64,000 nucleotides of DNA from Arthrobacter ramosus (GTDB lineage Bacteria > Actinomycetota > Actinomycetes > Actinomycetales > Micrococcaceae): NCBI RefSeq assembly GCF_039535095.1, contig NZ_BAAAWN010000001.1:3968001-4032000 (forward strand). Direction: 5' to 3'. Under the pieces are notes generated by a model, which had not been told where the DNA came from, searched no databases, and worked only from the letters and a program-made list of their open reading frames with translations. The translations under genes and the position numbers were made by a program. How positions within the stretch are numbered: the first letter of the stretch is position 1; each line of letters opens with the position of its first letter. This document shows, piece after piece, positions 32,215-40,233 of the stretch.

Positions 32215-32250
32215 TTGAAACTATACCGTCCAGACGGTACAGTTATCTTC
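32215..32250 (+). promoter_or_regulatory. Exporter promoter with TetR operator in the spacer
   Basis: TTGAAA (32215-32220) as -35, a 17-bp spacer, and TACAGT (32238-32243) as -10. The spacer contains the dyad TACCGTC-CA-GACGGTA (32224-32239). Transcription would begin about one base before the ATG at 32251, giving a leaderless mRNA. A bound TetR dimer would cover both promoter elements. Confidence 0.75.
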
Positions 32251-33792
32251 ATGTTCACGCCGTCCACAACCCAGCACCCCCGCACCCCTTCGATCCAATC
32301 CGCCCCGTGGCGCGATTGGGCTGCCCTGGCACTCCTGATGTTCCCCGTGCTGCTGGTGGCTGTGGACAATACGGCACTCACATTTGCCCTGCCGCAAATC
32401 GCCCGTTCGTTGGAGGTCGGGGGCGTGCAGCTGCTGTGGGTCGTCGATGCGTACCCGCTGGTTCTCGCAGCCCTGTTGGTGTCCATGGGAAACCTGGGAG
32501 ACCGGATCGGCCGCCGGCGCTTGCTGCTGATCGGCAGCACGGGCTTTGCCGCCGTTTCCGCGGCCACCGCCTTCGCGCCGTCGGCTGAATGGCTCATCGC
32601 TGGACGCGCCAGCATGGGCATCTTCGGCGCCATGCTCATGCCGTCCACGCTGTCCTTGATCCGCAACATCTTCCCGGACCCTAACCGCCGCCGGCTCGCC
32701 GTCGCCGTGTGGGCCGCGGGATTCTCCGGCGGCGCCGCGCTCGGGCCGATCTTCGGTGGCTGGCTCGTGGAGCACTTCTGGTGGGGAGCCGTGTTCCTGG
32801 TTGCAGTGCCGCTGTTGCTGCCCCTGCTCGCCTTCGGCCCGTCCCTCATTCCGGAGTCCAAGGATCGCAACCCGGGCAAACCGGACGTTCCCAGCGTCGT
32901 GCTGTCCATCTTGACGATGGCCCCCGTGGTTTATGGCATCAAGGAGGCCGCCGTGCACGGTTTTGGCCCTGGACCCGCGGCCTTCATGGCGTCCGGCCTG
33001 GCCATGGGAATCGTCTTCGTCCGCAGGCAGCGCTCTTTGGCATCGCCCATGTTGGACGTACGGCTTTTCCGGAACAAGGTGTTCAGCACGGCCATCACGG
33101 CCAACGTCTTGTCCCTGTTCTCCATGACGGGCTTCATCTACTTCTTCGCGCAGCACTTGCAGCTCGTGGAAGGCCAATCCCCCATGCAGGCGGGGATCGC
33201 GATGGTTCCGGCACTGCTGGCCACCATCGTGGCGGGCCTGGTGGTGGTTCCGTTGGTCAAGCGGATCCGCCCGGGCCTGGTGGTGGCATCGGGCTTGGCG
33301 CTGAGCGCAGTGGGATACCTCGTGGCCGCCTTGGGCAACCACAGCCAGGGTCCGGGGTACCTTTTGACGGCACTCCTGCTGCTGGCCATAGGGGTCGGCT
33401 CGGCGGAGACCATCTCCAACGACCTGATCCTCGGCGCGGTTCCCGCCGACAAGGCGGGCGCGGCATCGGCGATCTCCGAAACGGGTTACGAACTCGGATC
33501 ATTGCTGGGCACGGCCGTGCTTGGCTCCATCCTGACAGCGTCTTACCAACACCACTTGTTGCTTCCGGGCGAATTGTCCGGCCACGCAGCCGAACGCTCG
33601 AGGGAGACGCTCGCCGGAGCCGTGGACACCGCGGCCACGCTGCCCCAGCCATTGGGCGACGCCCTGGCCGCCGCCGCGCGAGCCGCGTTCGAATCGGGCG
33701 TCCACATCACGGCAGCGATCGGGCTGGTACTGATGGCGGGAGCGGCAGTCCTTGCCGCCGTCGTGCTCCGCCGCGTGCCGACCGCAAAGTAG
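32251..33792 (+). CDS. MFS transporter, DHA2 family (14 TM)
   Basis: 513 residues from the ATG at 32251; the in-frame TTG at 32215 is really the -35 hexamer. Motifs of 14-helix drug:H+ antiporters are present: VDNTALTFALPQIARSLEVGGVQLLWVVDAYPL in the first loop, GDRIGRRRLLLIG in loop 2-3, and AAGFSGGAALGPIFGGWLVEHFWWGAVFLV for motif C. It most resembles QacA/SmvA-like efflux pumps that export cationic drugs and antiseptics. It is controlled by the divergent TetR regulator. The substrate cannot be told from the sequence. Confidence 0.9.
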   Translation: MFTPSTTQHPRTPSIQSAPWRDWAALALLMFPVLLVAVDNTALTFALPQIARSLEVGGVQLLWVVDAYPLVLAALLVSMGNLGDRIGRRRLLLIGSTGFAAVSAATAFAPSAEWLIAGRASMGIFGAMLMPSTLSLIRNIFPDPNRRRLAVAVWAAGFSGGAALGPIFGGWLVEHFWWGAVFLVAVPLLLPLLAFGPSLIPESKDRNPGKPDVPSVVLSILTMAPVVYGIKEAAVHGFGPGPAAFMASGLAMGIVFVRRQRSLASPMLDVRLFRNKVFSTAITANVLSLFSMTGFIYFFAQHLQLVEGQSPMQAGIAMVPALLATIVAGLVVVPLVKRIRPGLVVASGLALSAVGYLVAALGNHSQGPGYLLTALLLLAIGVGSAETISNDLILGAVPADKAGAASAISETGYELGSLLGTAVLGSILTASYQHHLLLPGELSGHAAERSRETLAGAVDTAATLPQPLGDALAAAARAAFESGVHITAAIGLVLMAGAAVLAAVVLRRVPTAK

Positions 33793-33833
33793 GCCAAGGC
33801 TGCCTTCAACCACAATTGCCCTGCGCGTGGAGT

Positions 33834-34667
33834 CTAGACGGCCCGGTTCAAGGCAGCATCAGGCGAGCTGAAACTACGTGTGATTCCGCCCAAAGTGGCG
33901 GTGGCAAGCGTCGAGAGGTAGTCGTGCCGGCGTCGGGCAGTAATGCGCGATTGGGGCTCGAAGGATTGTTCGGGATCGTCCGCGTAATGGGCGGAAAGTC
34001 CATCGCGCATGAGGCGGATGCCCTCGGCGCGTTGTTGTGAGACCGCAGCGTGCGTGGAACCGAGTTCCTCGGCGAGTTCCTTGACGGTCCGCCCCCCGAA
34101 GTAGATCTCCTCGACGACGTAACGCATCTTTTCCGGCAGGGCGTCGACGGCGGCGCGAAGGTACTTGAGGCGCTCATCGGCGAGGACTGAGTGCTCCGGG
34201 GAGATTGTGTCCGCTGCGACAGTGTCGACGACGACGTCATCCAGTGGCGACAGTGTCCGTGCGGCGTCGGCCAGCGCGGCTTCCACCACGCTGCGTTCGA
34301 CACCCAGGGCTGACGCGGTTTCGGCCACCGAAGGTGTGCGGCCAAGGACGCCGGACAGCGTCTCCTGGACCGACATGGTTTCCTTGATGCGTTTGCGTGC
34401 TGATCGCGTGGCCCAATCACTGGCCCGCATCTCGTCCGCAAAGGCTCCGACGATCCGGCGGCGCGCAAATGCGCCGAAGGGGACTCCGAGGTTCGGATCG
34501 AAGGAATCGGCGGACGTTATCAACGCCACGGACCCTACCGATGCGAAATCGTCGCGCGACAAATGAGAAGCTCTCGCGCAGAGCTCCGACACCAAGTAGC
34601 CAACGAGTGGCAAGTGCTGCAGCACCAGCTCGTTGCGTTCTTCGCGATTCAAAATTAGTCCCCCCAT
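33834..34667 (-). CDS. Flagellar-type sigma factor (sigma-28/FliA-WhiG family)
   Basis: 277 residues. Region 2 (VLQHLPLVGYLVSELCARASHLSRDDFASVGSVALITSADSFDPNLGVPFGAFARRRIVGAFADEMR) has the FliA/WhiG pattern. Region 3 (TPSVAETASALGVERSVVEAAL) and region 4 (ALPEKMRYVVEEIYFGGRTVKELAEELGSTHAAVSQQRAEGIRLMRDGL) follow. A ~35-residue tail is extra. Its position beside flagellar genes supports control of a flagellar regulon. It reads away from the FlgN-like gene across a 175-bp AT-rich gap. A GCCGAcag-type promoter in front of flbD is a possible target. Confidence 0.85.
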   Translation of the reverse strand: MGGLILNREERNELVLQHLPLVGYLVSELCARASHLSRDDFASVGSVALITSADSFDPNLGVPFGAFARRRIVGAFADEMRASDWATRSARKRIKETMSVQETLSGVLGRTPSVAETASALGVERSVVEAALADAARTLSPLDDVVVDTVAADTISPEHSVLADERLKYLRAAVDALPEKMRYVVEEIYFGGRTVKELAEELGSTHAAVSQQRAEGIRLMRDGLSAHYADDPEQSFEPQSRITARRRHDYLSTLATATLGGITRSFSSPDAALNRAV

Positions 34668-34842
34668 GAGACCTGTTTATTGAGTTGCCAAGTCTGATTC
34701 CAGGGGCTTCATGGGCGAGCTGCTGAGACGATGCAACGTGCCGAAGATTACATGGAACAGACATGTATTCAGTGAACATACCATCTGAAAAATAACAATG
34801 CGTGTACGCTCATGAAAAAGATACAAAAGAGGCCTCGGATTC

Positions 34843-35442
34843 ATGTTCGCAGGCCAAACCGGGGAGTGGGGAACCGTGGGGGCGGATGAGCTATCGGCGA
34901 TGCTGTGGCGCGAGCGGAGACAGCTGGAACTGCTGTTGTACCGGCTCGAAACACAGTTGCTGCACGTTCGGGCAGGCAACTGGCCTTGGTTGAAATTCGC
35001 TGCCGCTGACGTGGAAAAGGTCTTGGAAAACCTTCGGTTCGACACCCTTGCCCGGAACATCGAGTCGTCGGCCCTGGCCATCGAATGGCACCTATCGGCC
35101 AACGCCACGCTGCCGATGATCGCTTCGGTGGCCCCGCCCGGAATCTGGCCGGAACTGCTTCAGGAACACCACCGTGAACTCGTCTTGATGCTCAAGCAAG
35201 TCGAAACAACCGCGGCCGCCAACGTCGAGGCTCTCCTGACGGGGCCACAGGCCGGGAACCCGTCGCTTGGCTCCGTGCAACCCGGCGACGATGGGACCCC
35301 AGCAGCGCCGGGAGCGGTCGCCGAGGCCGACACGGCGGATGACGTGATGCTGCTCGCCGAAAACGCCAATATCGAACGGGCCTTGGCCGTAACGAGGGAT
35401 TGCTCGCTGCCGCTCCTCAAGGAGTTCCTGGGCTTGGAGTAG
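34843..35442 (+). CDS. FlgN-like flagellar chaperone
   Basis: 199 residues. The first ~140 form predicted long helices (ADELSAMLWRERRQLELLLYRLETQLLHVRAGNWPWLKFAAADVEKVLENL; LLQEHHRELVLMLKQVETT), the pattern of FlgN-type export chaperones for the hook-associated proteins FlgK and FlgL. A low-complexity linker and a short helical end (LPLLKEFLGLE) follow. In related actinobacteria such a gene is followed by flgK and flgL. Here the next gene is convergent, so its clients are missing from this site. The family assignment rests on helix pattern and context. Confidence 0.6.
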   Translation: MFAGQTGEWGTVGADELSAMLWRERRQLELLLYRLETQLLHVRAGNWPWLKFAAADVEKVLENLRFDTLARNIESSALAIEWHLSANATLPMIASVAPPGIWPELLQEHHRELVLMLKQVETTAAANVEALLTGPQAGNPSLGSVQPGDDGTPAAPGAVAEADTADDVMLLAENANIERALAVTRDCSLPLLKEFLGLE

Positions 35443-35717
35443 CGACGGCTACCGATGGACGACAGTGTGCAAGAGAATAAAGCTGGCTGTCCCGAGTTCG
35501 GGTTTGCATCGTAGGCGTAAACCTCCGAAAAGTTGCACGATTGCCTGTCCAATTTCGCCCACTCAAGTACTTCCAAGAGGCTGCTAGACGAAATATCGAA
35601 AGCCTGCGACTTGTCCCAAGCACCACTGTCGGGGTCGAGCCAGACGTCTATTACTCGGAAAGACGGATCGACACAGATCAAGTTCATGTCCCGCTCGTCA
35701 ATCGTCCGAATCTTCAT
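35443..35717 (-). pseudogene. Truncated ORF of foreign composition
   Basis: The ATG at 35717 opens a frame (MKIRTIDERDMNLICVDPSFRVIDVWLDPD...) that reads like a real protein for about 90 residues (WDKSQAFDISSSSLLEVLEWAKLDRQSCNFSEVYAYDANPNSG). It then runs on as antisense of the FlgN-like gene to 35160, where coding character is lost. GC content is visibly lower than in the neighbours. This looks like the 5' part of a gene cut at a rearrangement junction near 35445-35480. It starts 53 bp after the csrA stop. No family is recognised. Confidence 0.4.
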
Positions 35718-35769
35718 CGCAATCAGTCAGATCGCATTCTTGTAGACAACTTGGATGACTTGCGCGCGC

Positions 35770-36018
35770 CTAATCCGCCTTCGACTTCCGGACAGGCGGA
35801 CGCAGCCCGGCAACGAGCTCCTCGGCTTCGGGGCCGGCCTGGGCAGCAGCGAGATTGGCCGCGGCGATCGCCTCAACCACTTCGCGACGCTGGATGGACA
35901 CCCCGCGGGGCGCCTCGATCCCGATCCGCACGCCGTCGCCGCGGCCTTCCATGACGGTGATGACGATGTCCTCACCAATCATGATCTGTTCGCCCGGCTT
36001 GCGTGTCAGTACCAGCAT
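35770..36018 (-). CDS. csrA: Carbon storage regulator, RNA-binding translational repressor
   Basis: 82 residues. The canonical CsrA/RsmA core is complete: MLVLTRKPGEQIMIGEDIVITVMEGRGDGVRIGIEAPRGVSIQRREV, with the RNA-contacting ends of strands 1 and 5 (LTRK and VSIQRREV). The tail of about 25 residues is longer than in E. coli and Ala-rich. In Bacillus and many Gram-positives, CsrA represses flagellin translation and is antagonised by FliW. The fliW gene is absent from this window, as are the flagellin genes. It ends the long minus-strand flagellar operon and starts 5 bp after the flhF-like stop. Confidence 0.95.
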   Translation of the reverse strand: MLVLTRKPGEQIMIGEDIVITVMEGRGDGVRIGIEAPRGVSIQRREVVEAIAAANLAAAQAGPEAEELVAGLRPPVRKSKAD

Positions 36019-36022
36019 GCTC

Positions 36023-37024
36023 TCAATCTACCTTTCCGAGCACTGCAACGCGGGCGGGCTTGCCGTCCACCCACCCGATGGGAAAACCGAGTCCGTTGAC
36101 GGTCTCGGGACTTCCCGTCTCCGACGCGCCGAAAACAGCGAGGGCGTCGACACGGACACGTTCAGCGGCGAGAGCGGCGGAAAGCGCGCGGACCCACGCT
36201 GCCGTGTCTTCCGCTTTCCGCCCAGCGTCAACAACCAGCCACAATTGGTCTGCGGCGAGGGCTGCGATGTCCGCCGCAGCCGTCACGGTTTCGCCCGGCC
36301 TGCCGAGTCCGTACGCCACCAACACGGTTTGGCCGGTGAGCACCGCTTGGGCGCGCGCCGCCGTCGCGCCTTGACGCCCCGTCACGTGAAGGTGCCCGAA
36401 AGCGGTCAACGCTCCGGCCGTCCGGACGTCGGAACCGCCCTCGGCGATGGACATTTCCAGCGCTGGTCCCAGAGCGTCGTCGGCGAGGCCAAGCAGGATG
36501 ATCAGGTTGCCGCTGCCGGCAAGTGGCGCCGGTACGGGCACAGGAACGGCGTGCCCGACGGCGACGGCTGGCGCCTGGAATTCCTTGCCTAACTGCTCCA
36601 ACATCCCGGCGAAATCCGGGGAGGCGGTTGAAACAGCTGCCGCGGGCCGGTGCAGTTCCATCTCGGCCGCGTCGGCTTGCTCCAGGAGCGCGGCGATAGC
36701 GGGCCCCTGCAACGCATACGCCGCCGCGCCTAGATGCGCCGCCCCGGCAATCTGCGCCTCCCCGCCAAGGTGGGCATCCCAACTAGCTCGCACTTGTTGT
36801 CGTTCTGAGCCGTCAAAACGACAACTACTGTTAGCTAGTTGGGTGGAACCCTCTGCCGGAACCTCGATGGTAGCCTCGTAGCGATTGGCTGCGAAGAGCC
36901 CGGCGATCCCCGGATTGGTGACCTTCTCGGCGGAGACGATCCGCGCCCCGGGACCGTACTGTTGCTCGGCTTTCACCCTGATGGCGTCCAGGGATGCGCC
37001 CTTAAGCTTGTATTGCTTCGGCAT
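36023..37024 (-). CDS. FlhF-like protein lacking the P-loop
   Basis: 333 residues. The N terminus MPKQYKLKGASLDAIRVKAEQQYGPGARIVSAEKVT matches the FlhF/SRP-GTPase N-terminal strand-helix, and its place after flhA is the usual flhF position. The expected Walker A (GPTGVGKTT) is not present: the equivalent segment reads GSGNLIILLGLADDALGP. DQLWLVVDAGRKAEDT and VNGLGFPIGWVDGKP resemble the later GTPase strands. It is probably a nucleotide-free relative. Residues about 61-82 are encoded by an inserted 66-bp palindromic repeat. It overlaps the flhA stop by 23 bp. Confidence 0.65.
   Translation of the reverse strand: MPKQYKLKGASLDAIRVKAEQQYGPGARIVSAEKVTNPGIAGLFAANRYEATIEVPAEGSTQLANSSCRFDGSERQQVRASWDAHLGGEAQIAGAAHLGAAAYALQGPAIAALLEQADAAEMELHRPAAAVSTASPDFAGMLEQLGKEFQAPAVAVGHAVPVPVPAPLAGSGNLIILLGLADDALGPALEMSIAEGGSDVRTAGALTAFGHLHVTGRQGATAARAQAVLTGQTVLVAYGLGRPGETVTAAADIAALAADQLWLVVDAGRKAEDTAAWVRALSAALAAERVRVDALAVFGASETGSPETVNGLGFPIGWVDGKPARVAVLGKVD
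36778..36843 (-). repeat. 66-bp palindromic repeat inserted in frame in the flhF-like gene
   Basis: CCCAACTAGCT at the left and AGCTAGTTGGG at the right are perfect inverted repeats; the inner GTTGTCGTT and AAACGACAAC also pair. The length of 66 is a multiple of three and the reading frame stays open, adding 22 residues (starting TQLANSSCRFDGSERQQV) to the protein. A second copy lies at 31548-31613. Confidence 0.85.
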
Positions 37025-39050
37025 GGCGGACCACCCCCACGGTTTCGATCTGGATGTTCGCGGACGTTACTTCGCGATAGGACAACACGGGAACACCGCC
37101 GTCGGGAGCAGCCACGAGCCGCCGGACTGCGGGCCGCAACGCCGGGGCGCACACCAGGACAGCTTGCCGTCCTGCATTTGCCGCGGCCTCCACCGAAGAC
37201 TGCACAGAGGCCAGGACTGCGTCCAAGCGTGCTTGGCTCATGACGATCTGGGTACCCCCTTCGGCCGGGCGCATGTCTTCGAGCATGGACTGTTCCAGGA
37301 GCGGATCGATCATGATCACATTGAGCACCGAGCCGTCCAGGAACTTGGCTGCGAGCGCGGGGCCGAGGGATTGCCTGGCTGTTTCGACCAAAGCCTCGGG
37401 CTCGGTGGAAACCTTGGCTCGCAGGGCAAGGGCCTCGTAAATGCGGGGAAGATCGTTGATGGGGACCTGCTCTTCGAGGAGTCCCTGCAGCACCCGCTGC
37501 ACTTCGGCCAAGGACATGAGCCCCGGAATGAGTTCCTCGACGGCGGCCGGGCTCTGTTTGCGCACGCCTTCCGTCAGCACCCTGACGTCCTCGCGGGTGA
37601 GGAGCCTTGCGGCGTTGGCCGAGACGATCGACGACAAGTGGGTCACCAGCACGGAAACCCGGTCGATCACGGTTGCCCCGGTCATTTCGGCGCTGTGGTG
37701 CATCTCGGTGGGTATCCACTTTCCGGCCAGCCCGAAGACCGGTTCCACAGTGGAGGTACCGGGCAGGGCGTCAAGATAATCGCCGAGGGCCAGCAACTTG
37801 CCCGACGGCGCGGTGCCGCGTCCGGCTTCCACCCCGGCAATGCGGATGGCATAGGTGGCCGGTGGCAGCTCGACGTTGTCGCGCGTTCGGACGGGCGGAA
37901 TCACGATCCCCAACTCCATGGCGATCTTGTGACGCAAAGAGCGGACACGGGCCAGGAGGTCGTCCGAGGCACCGGAGACCATGTCAACAAGGTCAGGAGC
38001 CAACAAGATCTCGAGGGGGTGGACGCGCATGTCCTGCATGAGCCGCTCGTTGGGGTCTTCTTCGGAGCTCAGGGTGGCTGCTTCCTGGGCGTCCTCCGCT
38101 TCACTCTGCTTCTTCTGCTGCGCCGCCAGGCGCCTCGAACCGAACAGCAGGGCAGCGCCCACCAGCAGGAAGGGCACGATGGGCATGCCGGGGATAAGTG
38201 CCATGGCCACTGCGGCCAGTCCTGCGATGAGCAAGGCGTTGGGCGACTGCATGAGCTGCGAGGAGGCCGTGCGACCCATGTCTTCTTCGGCATTGGACCG
38301 GGTGACGATCATGCCCGTGGAGACGGCCATGAGGAGGGCCGGGATCTGGGTAACGAGCCCGTCGCCCATGGTCAGAAGGCCGTAGGAGTTCAGCGCGTCG
38401 CCGACATTCATGCCGCGCTGCAGCACGCCGATGGCAATGCCGCCCACGAAGTTGATGATGATAATAATGATGCCCGCGATGGCATCGCCCTTGACGAACT
38501 TCGAGGCACCGTCCATGGCGCCGTAGAAGTCGGCCTCGGCGGACACCTCGGCGCGGCGCTTGCGGGCCTGGGCGTCCGTGATGAGGCCGGCGTTGAGGTC
38601 GGCGTCGATGGCCATCTGTTTGCCGGGCATGGCGTCCAGGGTGAACCGTGCCCCCACCTCGGCCACGCGTTCGGCGCCCTTGGTGACCACCACGAACTGG
38701 ATGACCACCAGGATCAGGAACACCACGGCGCCGATGATCATGGACCCGCCCACGGTGACCTTGCCGAAAGCGTCGATCACTTGTCCGGCGAAGCCCTGCC
38801 CCAGGACCAGCCGGGTGGAGGCGACGTTGAGCCCCAGCCGGAACAGCGTAGCCACGAGCAGCAAGGACGGGAAGACGGAGAAGTCCAGGGGCTTCTTGAC
38901 AAACATGCTGGTGAGCAGGATCAACAGGGCCAGCAGGATATTGCAGACGATCAGGAAGTCCAGCAGCGGCGCCGGAACGGGAACCACCAGCAGCAGCACG
39001 ATGCCCACGATTCCCACCGGCACGGTGAGCCTGGCGAATCTGTTGTTCAT
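37002..39050 (-). CDS. flhA: Flagellar export gate protein FlhA
   Basis: 682 residues. About eight TM helices fill the first half, with the family block VTKGAERVAEVGARFTLDAMPGKQMAIDADLNAGLI. The cytoplasmic C-terminal domain (about 340-682), which docks chaperones and the ATPase, follows. It is the main gate component of the flagellar type III secretion system. A 79-bp gap separates it from flhB and carries a 22-codon open frame (MSRGPNPRTAPSKHPTPDRTQQ) whose stop overlaps the flhA start, perhaps a coupling ORF. The gene is intact, so export-gate function is not obviously lost. Confidence 0.97.
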   Translation of the reverse strand: MNNRFARLTVPVGIVGIVLLLVVPVPAPLLDFLIVCNILLALLILLTSMFVKKPLDFSVFPSLLLVATLFRLGLNVASTRLVLGQGFAGQVIDAFGKVTVGGSMIIGAVVFLILVVIQFVVVTKGAERVAEVGARFTLDAMPGKQMAIDADLNAGLITDAQARKRRAEVSAEADFYGAMDGASKFVKGDAIAGIIIIIINFVGGIAIGVLQRGMNVGDALNSYGLLTMGDGLVTQIPALLMAVSTGMIVTRSNAEEDMGRTASSQLMQSPNALLIAGLAAVAMALIPGMPIVPFLLVGAALLFGSRRLAAQQKKQSEAEDAQEAATLSSEEDPNERLMQDMRVHPLEILLAPDLVDMVSGASDDLLARVRSLRHKIAMELGIVIPPVRTRDNVELPPATYAIRIAGVEAGRGTAPSGKLLALGDYLDALPGTSTVEPVFGLAGKWIPTEMHHSAEMTGATVIDRVSVLVTHLSSIVSANAARLLTREDVRVLTEGVRKQSPAAVEELIPGLMSLAEVQRVLQGLLEEQVPINDLPRIYEALALRAKVSTEPEALVETARQSLGPALAAKFLDGSVLNVIMIDPLLEQSMLEDMRPAEGGTQIVMSQARLDAVLASVQSSVEAAANAGRQAVLVCAPALRPAVRRLVAAPDGGVPVLSYREVTSANIQIETVGVVRHAEAIQA

Positions 39051-39129
39051 TGCTGTGTCCTGTCCGGGGTGGGGTGCTTGCTGGGTGCGGTTCGGGGGTT
39101 AGGGCCCCGGCTCATGCGTGAACGCCCTC

Positions 39130-40233
39130 TCATGCGTGGGCTCCGGCCATGGTTCCTGCCACGCCCGGCAATCGATGCATTCCGCGTGCCGCTCCCCTGG
39201 CCTTGAGCGACATGACGAACGCCAGGACTCCCGCCACGGCCCGGTACAGCTCCACGGGGATTTCCTGGCCCAGCTCGCAGGCCGAGTGCAGTGCCCTCGC
39301 CAGCGGGATGTCCTGGACCATCGGGACCGATTTCGCCTCCGCCTCTTCCCTGATACGGGCAGCGATCACCCCCGCTCCCTTGGCCACCACGCGCGGTGCC
39401 GCTTTGCCGGCGTCGTACTTCAGCGCTACGGCGACGTGCGTCGGGTTGACGATCACGACGTCGGCGTCCGCGATCGCGCCGATCATGCGGTTCCGGCTCA
39501 TGCTCAATTGGCGCGAGCGCCGCTGGGACTTGATGAGGGGATCGCCGTCGCTGTTCTTGTTTTCGTCCTTGATTTCCTTCTTGGACATGCGCGTCTTCTT
39601 GCGGTTGCGGCGCATGACCACGAAGATGTCCGCTGCGGCCAGGACCAGGCCCGCCAGCACGGCGAACTGGATCAACGAACCGATGCCCCCGGCCGCTGCC
39701 GACAGGATGCCGGACACCGGCAGTCCCCCTGCGGTAAGCAGCACCGGGATGAGCCCCTGCACTACGGCGTAGAGGACAAGCCCGACGACGGCGGTCTTCA
39801 GGAGCGCTTTCAGGCCGCCCCACAGTGCCTGGCCACCGAAGATCCGCTTGAGGCCGCCGACAAGGTTGAAGTGTTCAAACTCAGCGCGGAACTTCTTGAA
39901 GTGGATGCCGCCCTGCAACGCGGATCCGGCCAGCACTACCACCATGACCACCACGAACAACGGCCCCAGCACCTGGGCCAAGGAACCGAACCCGGCTTCG
40001 AGCGCTGCCACGGCTTTGGCAGGCTCGGGGTTCGCGATGACTCCGCGGACGGTGAAGAGTTGGTCAGCCGCGGCGTTGGAGGCACGCTCGATGGTGGACG
40101 GGATCATGGCTGCCGCGGACCCGACGGCGAGCCAGGAGGTGAGGTCCTGCGAGCGGGAAAGCTGCCCCTTGGACCGGACTTCCCGCATCCGTTTGTCAGT
40201 GGCTTGCTCGGTTTTCTCCTGTGAATCCGACAT
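39130..40233 (-). CDS. flhB: Flagellar export switch protein FlhB
   Basis: 367 residues with four TM helices in the first 220 and the cytoplasmic autocleavage site NPTH in VVIVNPTHVAVALKYD (about residue 265). FlhB switches export from hook to filament substrates after self-cleavage between Asn and Pro. The N-terminal basic stretch (TEQATDKRMREVRSKGQLSRSQDLTSWL) is typical. The gene overlaps the fliR stop by one base. The motif is intact even though the hook and filament substrates are not encoded in this window. Confidence 0.96.
   Translation of the reverse strand: MSDSQEKTEQATDKRMREVRSKGQLSRSQDLTSWLAVGSAAAMIPSTIERASNAAADQLFTVRGVIANPEPAKAVAALEAGFGSLAQVLGPLFVVVMVVVLAGSALQGGIHFKKFRAEFEHFNLVGGLKRIFGGQALWGGLKALLKTAVVGLVLYAVVQGLIPVLLTAGGLPVSGILSAAAGGIGSLIQFAVLAGLVLAAADIFVVMRRNRKKTRMSKKEIKDENKNSDGDPLIKSQRRSRQLSMSRNRMIGAIADADVVIVNPTHVAVALKYDAGKAAPRVVAKGAGVIAARIREEAEAKSVPMVQDIPLARALHSACELGQEIPVELYRAVAGVLAFVMSLKARGAARGMHRLPGVAGTMAGAHA

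Noticed and set aside
34680..34842. Sigma-28 promoter in front of the FlgN-like gene
   Set aside because: A GCCGAAGA string is present, but no TAAA-type -35 lies at the right distance.
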